DNA of 64,000 nt from Oscillibacter sp. (GTDB lineage: Bacteria; Bacillota; Clostridia; Oscillospirales; Oscillospiraceae): assembly GCA_014799925.1 (NCBI GenBank), contig JAAVHC010000054.1, positions 1-64,000 on the forward strand, read 5' to 3'. This document shows positions 14,711 to 22,690 of the stretch, in pieces (position 1 is the first letter of the stretch; the number at the start of each line of letters is the position of its first letter). Position numbers and translations under genes: made by a program. The notes under the pieces are model-generated. The model saw only the letters and a program-made list of their open reading frames with translations. It ran no database searches and had not been told where the DNA came from.

Positions 14711-15546
14711 ATCGTCCATCCAATCGACTGATTATCATGATCCTGTCGCTGGCGGCGGCTGTGGCCGTGCTGCTGAGCGTTATGAGCTATCTGTCCGCGA
14801 CCTCCGCTCCCCTGCCCAATCTGGCCGGCATGATCGTCTCCCCCTTCCGTTCCGCCTCGGCGGCCGTGTCGGAGACCTTCCGGCGCTGGACGGATTACTT
14901 TACCAGGTTTGACGCGCTGGAGGAGGAAAACCGGCAGCTGAAACTGCAAATCGCTAAGATGGAGGAGACCGTCCGCCAGGCCCAGGCGGACCGGGATGAG
15001 AACGCCCGCCTGCGGGAAGTGGCCCAGCTGCGGGAGCAGCGGCGGGACATCCGGCTGGAGGCCGCCCGCGTCCTGGTGCAGGATTCCTCCAACTGGTACA
15101 GCCAGCTGACCATCAACAAGGGGACCGCCCACGACATCACCGTGGGAGACTGCGTGGTGACAGAGGAGGGCAATCTGCTGGGCGTGGTGACAGTGGCGGG
15201 GCTGAACTGGTCCACGGTCCGCACCATTCTGGACAGCGATTCCTCCATCGGGGCCCTGGTGTTCCGCAACGGGTCCAGCGCCATGGCCCAGGGAGATTTC
15301 TCCCTGATGAACCAGGGGCGGCTGAGCCTGACCTATCTGGGCACGAAGCCGGACGTGGTGGCCGGCGACCTCATTGTCACCTCCGGCCTGGGGGGGTACT
15401 TCCCCTCTCAGCTGGTCATCGGCTATGTGGAGGAGGTCCGGACCGGAGACAACGGATTGACCCAGTACGCGGTGCTGCGCCCGGAGGCGGAGCTGGAGAA
15501 TCTCATCCAGGTATTCGTGGTGACCGACTTTGACATTGTGGAATGA
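14707..15546 (+). CDS. mreC: rod shape-determining protein MreC
   Basis: The 279-residue membrane-anchored scaffold links wall synthases to the MreB cytoskeleton. A membrane helix (residues about 8-28) is followed by a coiled coil (about 60-110) and a beta-rich periplasmic-side domain. Typical segments are VLVQDSSNWYSQLTINKGT, GDCVVTEEGNLLGVV and GGYFPSQLVIGYV. The start is an unusual TTG overlapping the maf stop (TTGA), which implies coupled translation. mreB is not in the window. Confidence 0.94.
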   Translation: MNRPSNRLIIMILSLAAAVAVLLSVMSYLSATSAPLPNLAGMIVSPFRSASAAVSETFRRWTDYFTRFDALEEENRQLKLQIAKMEETVRQAQADRDENARLREVAQLREQRRDIRLEAARVLVQDSSNWYSQLTINKGTAHDITVGDCVVTEEGNLLGVVTVAGLNWSTVRTILDSDSSIGALVFRNGSSAMAQGDFSLMNQGRLSLTYLGTKPDVVAGDLIVTSGLGGYFPSQLVIGYVEEVRTGDNGLTQYAVLRPEAELENLIQVFVVTDFDIVE

Positions 15547-15630
15547 GAAGTTGTATTCATAGGCGTGGAATGCAGGATGGGCGCGAAAAGGCCTGTCCAG
15601 ACGGCGGTTAACGCCTATGAATACAGCTTC
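15547..15630 (+). repeat. long hairpin between mreC and mreD
   Basis: Arms at 15547-15566 and 15611-15630 match at 19 of 20 positions. Inside, GGATGGGC and GCCTGTCC pair at eight positions (with G-U pairs) around GCGAAAAG. It starts right at the mreC stop and ends 18 bases before the mreD ATG. Confidence 0.8.
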
Positions 15631-15648
15631 TAAGAAAGGCGGGATTTC

Positions 15649-16161
15649 ATGCTGCCCAAAAACTATCGGATTTTTCAGTGGGCCGTCTACGCTGTCGCGA
15701 CGCTGCTGCTGTGCGCGCTCCAGTCCCTGGTCCTCGGCCATATTCGGATACTGGGACTGACGCCCTTCCTGTACCCCGTGCTGCCCGCCGTGGTGGCCAT
15801 GTTCGAGGGTGCCAACCGGGGAGCGGCCTTCGCCCTGGCGTTTGGAGCGGCCTGCGGGCTCCTGCTCCCCGCGCCGTTTCCCGGATTTTTTGCGCTGATT
15901 TTCCCTGTGGCCGCGATCTGCTCCGCGTGGGTGGCGGAGCGCCTGCTCTCCCGGGGCATCCTGTGCGCGGCAATCGTATCCCTTTTGAGCCTGCTGCTTA
16001 CCGGCGGCTTCCGAATCCTGGTGCAGCTCCTCACCGGCAGGGCGTACCTCAGCCTGATGGCCCGGATTGCCGTGGGGGAGGCGCTTCTGACCCTGCCGGC
16101 TTTGGCGGCCGTGCTGCCGGTGTACCGGATGATCTACCGCCGCTGTGCCGCGGATTATTGA
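15649..16161 (+). CDS. mreD: rod shape-determining protein MreD
   Basis: The 170-residue protein is almost entirely hydrophobic with five to six membrane helices, as expected for MreD, the membrane part of the rod complex. Recognisable segments are YAVATLLLCALQSLVLGHI and PFLYPVLPAVVAMFEG near the N-terminus. It follows mreC after a 102-base structured spacer. Its TGA stop lies in the left arm of a palindrome (16157..16190). Confidence 0.88.
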   Translation: MLPKNYRIFQWAVYAVATLLLCALQSLVLGHIRILGLTPFLYPVLPAVVAMFEGANRGAAFALAFGAACGLLLPAPFPGFFALIFPVAAICSAWVAERLLSRGILCAAIVSLLSLLLTGGFRILVQLLTGRAYLSLMARIAVGEALLTLPALAAVLPVYRMIYRRCAADY

Positions 16162-16190
16162 TACTTTTTCTTGAAAGAAAGAGTATCAAT
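16157..16190 (+). repeat. stop-codon-embedded palindrome after mreD
   Basis: Arms ATTGATACTTTTTCTT (16157-16172) and AAGAAAGAGTATCAAT (16175-16190) match at 15 of 16. The mreD stop TGA is bases 16159-16161 of the left arm. Related copies lie at 39264, 57059 and, as halves, at 20483, 46648 and 48290. Confidence 0.8.
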
Positions 16191-16218
16191 AAGAATTTTA
16201 CTACCGCTCTTTAATGCC

Positions 16219-16274
16219 GTGCAATTCCCGGGTTTCCGCATGCGTTAGGCGGCCCGCGGGCAACGATATTGCAC
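16219..16274 (+). repeat. hairpin in the PBP2 leader
   Basis: Outer arms GTGCAAT (16219-16225) and ATTGCAC (16268-16274) enclose GC-rich inner complementarity (CCCG with CGGG). It lies in the 164-base space between mreD and PBP2. Confidence 0.5.
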
Positions 16275-16325
16275 TTATGACTGAGGAATAATACAGCGTA
16301 TAGCGCAGCAGAAAGGAACTCTCCC

Positions 16326-18539
16326 TTGGAACATGAAAAACACTTTTTCAGACGGGCCAATCTTCTCATCGGCGCCTATCTGATCTGCCTGGTCCTGTTT
16401 GTGGGCATCCTCTATGACGCCCAGATCGTCAACGGCGCGGAATATCTCTCCCAGTCCACCACCCAGGTGACCACGACCAAGACCGTGGAGAGTTCCCGCG
16501 GGATCATCACCGACCGCAATGGCAAGGTGCTGGTCTCCAACCGGGAAATCTACACCGTCACCTTTCAGCCCGCCGAGGTGGCGGATGACCCGGAGATCCT
16601 CCCCGGAGAGGGGAACACCATTCACTCAGAGAGCGTGGCCAGGGCGCTGCTCCGTCTTCTGCGGCTCTTCCAGACTCAGGGCATCAGCTGGGGCGACGGT
16701 CTGCCCGTCTCGTCCGCCGCGCCCTTTTCCTACACGTTTTCCGACGCGTCCGCCGCTCAGCGCACCCTGTTTCAGAGCTATCTGACGGACCGCGGATGGT
16801 CCTCCACCGAAATTACGAAGGCAACGAAGCTGCCTCTGATGAGCGCGGAGCTGCAAAAGCGGTATGGTCTGGAGACCTCCTCCGCTCTCTCCGCGGAGCA
16901 GCTGATGGAGGAGATGCGGAAGGATTTCGGCATTCCCGCCGGTTTTACGGACCAGGAGGCGCGGATGGTGCTGGGCGTGCTCTACGAGCTGGAGCTGCGG
17001 ACCCTGGCCCGCAACGCCGCCACCGTCCCCTACATGCTCGCCGAGGGCGTATCGGTGGAGCTGATCTCCATCCTCCGTGACGGCGCGTTCACCGGCGCCG
17101 TGGTGGGCAGCAAGTCCGTGCGCCAGTATCACACCGACTACGCCGCCCATATTCTGGGCCGGGTGGGCGCCATCTACGACAAAGAGGAGCGGGACAAACT
17201 CAACGAGCCCTACAACGCCGCCAGGGAGGCGGGGGAGGACACTTCCCTCTATCACCACTACCAGCTGGACGACCAGGTGGGCAAGAGCGGCGTGGAGCTT
17301 GCCTTTGAATCCTATCTCCGGGGCCGGGACGGCACCCGTGTGATCACCACCAACCAGGACGGCAAGATCACCAGCGAGCTCTATTCCATTGAGCCCCGGC
17401 CCGGCGGCACCGTCGCCCTCACCATTGACATTGATTTCCAGGCCCAGGTGGAGGCCGCTCTTGCCAGCGGCGTGGAGCAGGTGAAGGCCGGGGCGGAGGA
17501 CGAGGAGGAAGCCCAGCGCATGGAACGGGTGGGCGGCGCGGCGGTGGTGCTCAGCGTGAAGGACAGCGAGGTCCTGGCCGCCGCCACATATCCCACCTAC
17601 AGCCAGCGGACCTACGTCGAGGACCGGGAGACCCTGAATGAGAACCCGGCTTCCCCCTTTACCAACCGGGCCTTCAACAGCGCCTACGCCCCCGGCTCCA
17701 CCTTCAAGCCCCTGACCGCCGTGGCGGCCCTGGAGAGCGGGATCATCACCCCCGCCACCAGGATCAACGCCACCGGCACCTGGTATTATCCCGGAGATCC
17801 CAACAGTCTGGCCCGGTGCTGGCTCTACAGAAGCTCCCGGAGGACCCATGGACGGATCAACGTCAGCGACGCCATCACGGTCTCCTGCAACTATTTCTTT
17901 GCCGAGATGGGCTACCAGCTGGGGATGGACCGGCTCAATGAATACGCCGCCAGTTTCGGTCTGGGGGAGCATACAGGCATCGAGCTGGGGGAGCGCACCG
18001 GCGTCCGCCACGAGAACCAGCCCGGCGAGGACCAGTCCCCCTGGGCCGGCTTCGGGCAGGCCAGCCAGGAGTATACTCCGCTCCAGCTGGCCGGCTATAT
18101 CGCCACCCTGGTCCGGGGCGGTGAGCGGCTGGACGTACACCTGCTGAAGAACATCAGCGCCTATGACGGCAGCTCCACGATCTACGAGCACCAGCCGGAG
18201 GCGCTGTCCCAGGTGGAGATGTCCGAGAGCACGCTGGCGGCCGTGAAGAAGGGCATGGGCGACCTGGTCACAGAGGGCTCCATCGCCAGCGATTTCGCGG
18301 ACTGCATCGTCACCGCCGGCGCAAAAACCGGCAGCGCCCAGGTGGGCGAGCTGAACGCCAACGGCGTGTTCGTCTGCTTCGCCCCCTTTGACGAGCCGGA
18401 AATCGCCGTAGCGGTGGTCATCGAGCAGGGGCGCAGCGGTTCCGCCCTGGCCGCTACTGCCGTGGAAATTCTCAACGCCTACTTTACCCCCAGCGATGCC
18501 GGACTGATTACGGCGCCGGAGGGCGTGCTGCTGCCGTGA
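16326..18539 (+). CDS. mrdA: penicillin-binding protein 2 (transpeptidase of the elongasome)
   Basis: The 737-residue class B PBP cross-links peptidoglycan during elongation. A single membrane anchor (residues about 10-30) is followed by the dimerisation domain with SSRGIITDRNGKVL. The transpeptidase motifs are STFK, SCN (VSCNYFFAEMG) and KTGS. The start is read as TTG at 16326 with AAAGGAA about nine bases upstream; no in-frame ATG gives the membrane anchor. It follows mreD, as is usual. Extra sequence in the middle (residues about 90-230) makes it longer than the usual 600 to 650 residues. Confidence 0.92.
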   Translation: MEHEKHFFRRANLLIGAYLICLVLFVGILYDAQIVNGAEYLSQSTTQVTTTKTVESSRGIITDRNGKVLVSNREIYTVTFQPAEVADDPEILPGEGNTIHSESVARALLRLLRLFQTQGISWGDGLPVSSAAPFSYTFSDASAAQRTLFQSYLTDRGWSSTEITKATKLPLMSAELQKRYGLETSSALSAEQLMEEMRKDFGIPAGFTDQEARMVLGVLYELELRTLARNAATVPYMLAEGVSVELISILRDGAFTGAVVGSKSVRQYHTDYAAHILGRVGAIYDKEERDKLNEPYNAAREAGEDTSLYHHYQLDDQVGKSGVELAFESYLRGRDGTRVITTNQDGKITSELYSIEPRPGGTVALTIDIDFQAQVEAALASGVEQVKAGAEDEEEAQRMERVGGAAVVLSVKDSEVLAAATYPTYSQRTYVEDRETLNENPASPFTNRAFNSAYAPGSTFKPLTAVAALESGIITPATRINATGTWYYPGDPNSLARCWLYRSSRRTHGRINVSDAITVSCNYFFAEMGYQLGMDRLNEYAASFGLGEHTGIELGERTGVRHENQPGEDQSPWAGFGQASQEYTPLQLAGYIATLVRGGERLDVHLLKNISAYDGSSTIYEHQPEALSQVEMSESTLAAVKKGMGDLVTEGSIASDFADCIVTAGAKTGSAQVGELNANGVFVCFAPFDEPEIAVAVVIEQGRSGSALAATAVEILNAYFTPSDAGLITAPEGVLLP

Positions 18540-18584
18540 AATCCCGGCGGTGGAAAAATATCATGCGACAAGGAAATGAAATCT

Positions 18585-20459
18585 ATGACTACTGCCATCT
18601 TTGACCCGCGGGACAGTCAGTATAAGACTCCCTACGGCGCGGTGCCCTGCGGCGCTAAGATTACCGTTACCCTCCGTCCGGACAGGTCGGAGAAATTCTC
18701 CGCCTGCTCGCTGGTGCTTTTTGAGGAGTTCGCGGACGCCTACTGGGAACAGCCCTTGACCCTTGCCGGAGAGGAGACAGGACGGACGCTGTTCACCGGC
18801 TCCTACGACGCGCCGGATCAGCCGGAGCTGATCTGGTACGGCTTCCACCTGCGGCGGGAGAACGGGGAGGATGCCTGGCTGGGGAAAAACGGCTTCTGTC
18901 AGGAGAAGGAAATCGCTTTCTGGCAGCAGACGGTCTATGACGGCACGCTCTCCACGCCGGACTGGTTCGGCCGGGGCGTGACCTATCAGATTTTCCCGGA
19001 CCGGTTCCGCCGGACCGCCGTCCCCGACCCCGCCGGCATGTTGGGAAACCGGGTGGTTCATCAGAACTGGGACGAGGGTATGGAGTACCTCCCCAACGCA
19101 GAGGGAGAAATCCAGAACCGGGATTTTTTCGGCGGGAATCTGGCCGGTGTGGAAGAAAAGCTTGAGTATTTGAAATACCTGGGGGTGAACACCCTCTACT
19201 TCTGCCCCATTTTTGAGGCCGACAGCAACCACCGGTACAACACCGGGGACTATGAGACGATCGACCCCATGCTGGGAACGGAGGAGGACTTCCGCCGGCT
19301 GTGCGAAAAGGCCCACGCGCTGGGGATCCGGGTGATGCTGGACGGAGTGTTCAATCATACCGGCAGCAACAGCCGGTATTTCAACATCAATGGCGAGTAT
19401 CCCGGCCAGGGAGCGTTCCAGAGCCAGAAGAGTCCCTACTACCCCTGGTATGCCTTCCTGTTCTGGCCCCACCGCTATGACGCCTGGTGGGGCATCAAAA
19501 CGCTGCCCGCCGTCAACGAGACCTGCCCCTCCTATATGGACTACATTATCCGGGGAAAGGATTCCATCATCCGCCGCTGGCTGCGCTCCGGGGCGGACGC
19601 CTGGCGGCTGGACGTGGCCGACGAGCTGCCGGACGATTTTATCGCCCAGATCCGTACCGCCATGATGGAGGAGAAGCCGGACAGCTTCCTGCTGGGGGAG
19701 GTCTGGGAGGACGGCAGCAATAAGATCGCCTACGACCAGCGGCGCCAATACCTGCTGGGCCGGGAGACCCACGGTCTGATGAACTATCCCTTCCGTGTGG
19801 CGGCGCTGGCGTATTTGCTGGGCGGCCCGGCGGAGGATTTTACGGAGGCTATGGAGACTATCCGGGAGAACTACCCCCGTCCCGCCTTCTACAGCGCCAT
19901 GAATCTGCTGGGCACCCACGACACCCCTCGGGTTCTGACCCTGCTGGGCACCGGCCCCAGCGAGCCTCCCATGGACCGTACTGCCCGGGCGGAGTACCGC
20001 ATGACGGCCGAGGAGCGGGAGCGGGGCCTGCAATTGCTGCGGGCGGCTGCGGTGCTGCTGTTTGCTTTCCCCGGCTCGCCCATGGTGTACTACGGCGACG
20101 AGGCCGGGATGGAGGGCTTCGAGGATCCCTTCAACCGGGGGACCTTTCCATGGGGCCATGAGGACCAGGCTTTGCAGAAGCACTTCGCCCTGCTGGGCAA
20201 GCTGCGGAACGTACGGGTCTCCATGCAGTCCGGAGATTTGCGCTGGCTGTGGGCCAGGGGGCACGTGCTGGCCTTTGCCCGGGAGGAGGAGGCGGAGATC
20301 ACGGTGGCCATCCTCAACGTGGGCAGTGAGACGGAGGAGCTCTCCTTCCCCTGGCCCAAGCATCTGGCGGCGGACGCTCTTTCCGGACAGCAGTTCGTGG
20401 CGGTCCAGGACCGGATGACCATCCGGGTGCCGGGGATGGATTGTATGCTGCTCATTTAA
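18585..20459 (+). CDS. GH13 alpha-glycosidase (neopullulanase / cyclomaltodextrinase-like)
   Basis: The 624-residue enzyme cleaves alpha-glucans or maltodextrins. An N-terminal beta domain precedes the barrel. Conserved regions are YQIFPDRFRR, VMLDGVFNHTG, WRLDVADEL with the nucleophile aspartate, LGEVWED with the acid glutamate and LGTHDTPR with the transition-state aspartate. No signal peptide is visible, so it acts in the cytoplasm. The ATG at 18585 is preferred since AGGA lies 10 bases upstream; an ATG at 18576 is too close. It lies 45 bases after PBP2, an unusual operon neighbour. Confidence 0.92.
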   Translation: MTTAIFDPRDSQYKTPYGAVPCGAKITVTLRPDRSEKFSACSLVLFEEFADAYWEQPLTLAGEETGRTLFTGSYDAPDQPELIWYGFHLRRENGEDAWLGKNGFCQEKEIAFWQQTVYDGTLSTPDWFGRGVTYQIFPDRFRRTAVPDPAGMLGNRVVHQNWDEGMEYLPNAEGEIQNRDFFGGNLAGVEEKLEYLKYLGVNTLYFCPIFEADSNHRYNTGDYETIDPMLGTEEDFRRLCEKAHALGIRVMLDGVFNHTGSNSRYFNINGEYPGQGAFQSQKSPYYPWYAFLFWPHRYDAWWGIKTLPAVNETCPSYMDYIIRGKDSIIRRWLRSGADAWRLDVADELPDDFIAQIRTAMMEEKPDSFLLGEVWEDGSNKIAYDQRRQYLLGRETHGLMNYPFRVAALAYLLGGPAEDFTEAMETIRENYPRPAFYSAMNLLGTHDTPRVLTLLGTGPSEPPMDRTARAEYRMTAEERERGLQLLRAAAVLLFAFPGSPMVYYGDEAGMEGFEDPFNRGTFPWGHEDQALQKHFALLGKLRNVRVSMQSGDLRWLWARGHVLAFAREEEAEITVAILNVGSETEELSFPWPKHLAADALSGQQFVAVQDRMTIRVPGMDCMLLI

Positions 20460-20482
20460 GCGGACGCAGGCGGCGGGACCCG

Positions 20483-20500
20483 ATTGAAAGAAAAAGTATC
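20483..20500 (+). repeat. right half of the stop-associated palindrome
   Basis: GATTGAAAGAAAAAGTATC matches the right arm of the palindrome family 24 bases after the GH13 stop. The left half is missing. Confidence 0.55.
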
Positions 20501-20508
20501 AGCAAAAA

Positions 20509-20535
20509 CGAGCGCGCCGCAATCCGGCGCGCTCG
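20509..20535. terminator. bidirectional terminator between GH13 and barstar
   Basis: CGAGCGCGCCG and CGGCGCGCTCG form an 11-base-pair stem. Leftward it is followed by TTTTTG and ends the barstar transcript. Rightward it is followed by TCGCTTTTC after the GH13 gene. Confidence 0.85.
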
Positions 20536-20542
20536 TCGCTTT

Positions 20543-20833
20543 TCAAGAATCCTCCTCCGGAAACAGCACTTCCAGTCCCGGATTGACCCGGTCGGCGTCC
20601 TCCAGCGTCTGGCACAGTGCCGCCGCATAGGCTCCCAGCCAATTCTCCATGGTCCTCCGGTGACGCACCACCAGCCGGGTGGGGCCCTTCCGTTCGGTCA
20701 GCAGGTCATACAGCGCGTCCAGACTCCTGCCGTAGTACTCCGGCAGTGCCAGCTGGGCAGCCAGATGATCATGCGCCGCCCGGCGGTTCAGCATCCGTTC
20801 GCCATCAAGAACGACGGTTTCCATCTCCGCCAT
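20543..20833 (-). CDS. barstar-family ribonuclease inhibitor
   Basis: The 96-residue cytoplasmic protein has the barstar pattern: a VVLDGERM strand, a helix with DHLAAQLALPEYYGRSLDAL, TRLVVRH and a C-terminal FPEE end. LPEYYGRSLDALYDLL corresponds to the barnase-binding helix region. It starts two bases after the stop of the barnase-like gene. That order (nuclease first, inhibitor second) is unusual for self-protection, but coupling would keep both made together. Confidence 0.93.
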   Translation of the reverse strand: MAEMETVVLDGERMLNRRAAHDHLAAQLALPEYYGRSLDALYDLLTERKGPTRLVVRHRRTMENWLGAYAAALCQTLEDADRVNPGLEVLFPEEDS

Positions 20834-20835
20834 AC

Positions 20836-21513
20836 TTATTCCTCCCCATATAGCAGCGTAAATGTCTCGTAGTGGTCCTCGGTGTAGTAGATCCGTCCGT
20901 CGTCAGCGTATACCAGCCGCTTGGCGCCCCGGCTGTTCTCCCCGATGGTGTCGATGTCGCACTCGTAATATGTGCCCTTGGGCAGCACGCCTTCCCGGTT
21001 GCCGAACCTGTCCCCGCCGATGGCGCACCCAGGCGCTACCCGCTCCACGGAGCCGCCGGACCAGCCCAGATTCCGCGCCTCATTTTTGGTGATGTAGTTC
21101 TCCGGCAGATGTCCGAAGGTGCAGAGGTACAGGGACACATCCTCCGCGCTGTTATAGGTGCCGTCCTCATCCAGAGCCGCGCCGCCGTCATCCGGCAGAC
21201 CATCCTCATAGGGCGGCTCCTCCTCGCCGTTTTCGGTGCCGGGGTCCTCCGCCGTCTGCGCCGGCTCTTCCGGCGACGGGGCCTCGTCCCCCGGCATCTG
21301 CGCCGGCTCTTCCACCGGCAGGACCTCGTCCTCTGGCTCTATCACCGGGAGATCTACGAGGTCTGACGCTTCATTTCTATCGCCGGCAAGAACTCCGGCA
21401 GGCGCATTCGCCCCGCCGGTCACGCCGTCCGTCGGGCCGCCGCACCCCGGCAGGCTCAGAAGCAGCGCCAGCACCGCCGCCAGCGCCCCGCTCCGTTCAA
21501 ACCATCGTTTCAT
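20836..21513 (-). CDS. barnase-like guanyl-specific ribonuclease, lipoprotein
   Basis: The 225-residue protein has a signal sequence with lipobox LPGC, an acidic proline/glutamate linker (about residues 25-120) and a C-terminal barnase domain. Family landmarks are LPENYITKNEARNLGW, CAIGGDRFGNREGVLP, the catalytic glutamate in YYECDIDT, the arginine in GAKRLVYADDGRIYY and the catalytic histidine in TEDHYETFTLL. Bacillus barnase is freely secreted; here the enzyme would sit on the outer face of the membrane. The ATG at 21513 follows GAGAGG. Possible roles are RNA scavenging or competition. Confidence 0.93.
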   Translation of the reverse strand: MKRWFERSGALAAVLALLLSLPGCGGPTDGVTGGANAPAGVLAGDRNEASDLVDLPVIEPEDEVLPVEEPAQMPGDEAPSPEEPAQTAEDPGTENGEEEPPYEDGLPDDGGAALDEDGTYNSAEDVSLYLCTFGHLPENYITKNEARNLGWSGGSVERVAPGCAIGGDRFGNREGVLPKGTYYECDIDTIGENSRGAKRLVYADDGRIYYTEDHYETFTLLYGEE

Positions 21514-21609
21514 ATTGGCCTCTCTTTCTATAATCAAACAACTTGGAAAGAATCTTGATTCTTTTCAATTCTGCGTATGGAACTGGGCCTGTCTGCCCGT
21601 ACTTTCTGC

Positions 21610-21638
21610 ATTATACTATATTTCCTCATCCTTATCAA
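21610..21638 (-). promoter_or_regulatory. promoter of the barnase-barstar pair
   Basis: Reverse-strand TTGATA (21633-21638), 17-base spacer, TATAAT (21610-21615). It stands back to back with the fructokinase promoter at 21649..21677. Confidence 0.75.
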
Positions 21639-21648
21639 CCATTTCTGA

Positions 21649-21677
21649 TTGCAAACCGCTTTCTCTTCGTCTATAAT
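21649..21677 (+). promoter_or_regulatory. promoter of the fructokinase gene
   Basis: TTGCAA (21649-21654), 17-base spacer, TATAAT (21672-21677), 61 bases before the ATG at 21739. Confidence 0.78.
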
Positions 21678-21738
21678 AGGGTTTGTTGCACAAGCTGCGG
21701 GCCGAGGCCCCGCAATCCCTGTACAAGGAGATGATTCT

Positions 21739-22632
21739 ATGCCCCTTTTTGGCGCGCTGGAGGCCGGCGGCACCAAGATGGTCTGCGCCGTTGGCGACGC
21801 ATCCGGAAACATTCTGGAGCGAATCAGCCTGCCCACCCGTTCCCCGGAGGAAACCATGCCGGACATGCTGGACTTCTTCCGGGCAAAGAAACTGGCTGCC
21901 GTCGGCATCGGCTGCTTTGGTCCGGTGGATCTGGACCGCGCTTCCCCCACCTACGGCTCCATCCTCGCCACACCGAAACTCAGCTGGCGCAATTTCCCGA
22001 TGGTTGAGACCTTTAGGCGGACATTGGGCATTCCCGTGGGCTTTGACACGGATGTCAACGCCGCCGCCCTGGGCGAGTCCACCTGGGGCTGCACCCGTGA
22101 AGCCGCTAACAGCATCTACATCACGGTGGGCACCGGGGTCGGCGTGGGAGTCATCATCAATGGTAAGCCCTACCACGGAATGACGCACCCCGAGGCCGGA
22201 CATATTTTTGTGGCCCGCCATCCTGACGACCCGATGGAGAAGGGAATCTGTCCCTATCATGGCAACTGCCTGGAGGGACTTGCCAGCGGTCCGGCTCTTG
22301 AGCGTCGCTGGGGGAAAAAGGCCCAGGAGCTGGCGGACTGCGGCGAGGTCTGGGCGCTGGAGGCCTATTATATCGGCCAGGCCATCTGCAATTATATTAT
22401 GATCCTCTCGCCGGAGAAGATCGTACTGGGCGGCGGCGTGACCCATCAGGAGCGGATGCTCCCCCTGGTCCGGCAGGAGGTCCGGCGGCAGCTGGGCGGC
22501 TACTTGCAGGGCAAGGGGCTGGACGATCTGGACAACTACATCGTTCCCATCAGCCTGGGGGACAACCAGGGCGTTATGGGCGCAGTGAAGCTGGCGATGG
22601 ACGAGTACGCGGCAGAAGCTGCCCCTGTTTGA
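21739..22632 (+). CDS. scrK: ROK-family fructokinase
   Basis: The 297-residue sugar kinase phosphorylates fructose (possibly mannose) with ATP. It has the N-terminal GALEAGGTKMVCAVG phosphate loop, GTGVGVGVIING, and the zinc-binding ROK signature GHIFVARHPDD then CPYHGNCLEGLASGPAL with its histidine and cysteines. GGGVTHQERML forms the C-terminal nucleotide segment. The start follows AAGGAG. It is a single gene with its own promoter and a shared terminator, and may feed the pathway served by manA at 39291. Confidence 0.93.
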   Translation: MPLFGALEAGGTKMVCAVGDASGNILERISLPTRSPEETMPDMLDFFRAKKLAAVGIGCFGPVDLDRASPTYGSILATPKLSWRNFPMVETFRRTLGIPVGFDTDVNAAALGESTWGCTREAANSIYITVGTGVGVGVIINGKPYHGMTHPEAGHIFVARHPDDPMEKGICPYHGNCLEGLASGPALERRWGKKAQELADCGEVWALEAYYIGQAICNYIMILSPEKIVLGGGVTHQERMLPLVRQEVRRQLGGYLQGKGLDDLDNYIVPISLGDNQGVMGAVKLAMDEYAAEAAPV

Positions 22633-22647
22633 GACAACCAGACATAA

Positions 22648-22682
22648 AAATCGCACCGGAAGTTTACCTTCCGGTGCGATTT
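22648..22682. terminator. bidirectional terminator
   Basis: A perfect 15-base-pair stem (22648-22662 with 22668-22682) has A and T runs at its ends. It ends both the fructokinase and the leftward ApbE-like / opp transcript. Confidence 0.92.
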
Positions 22683-22690
22683 ACTATGGC

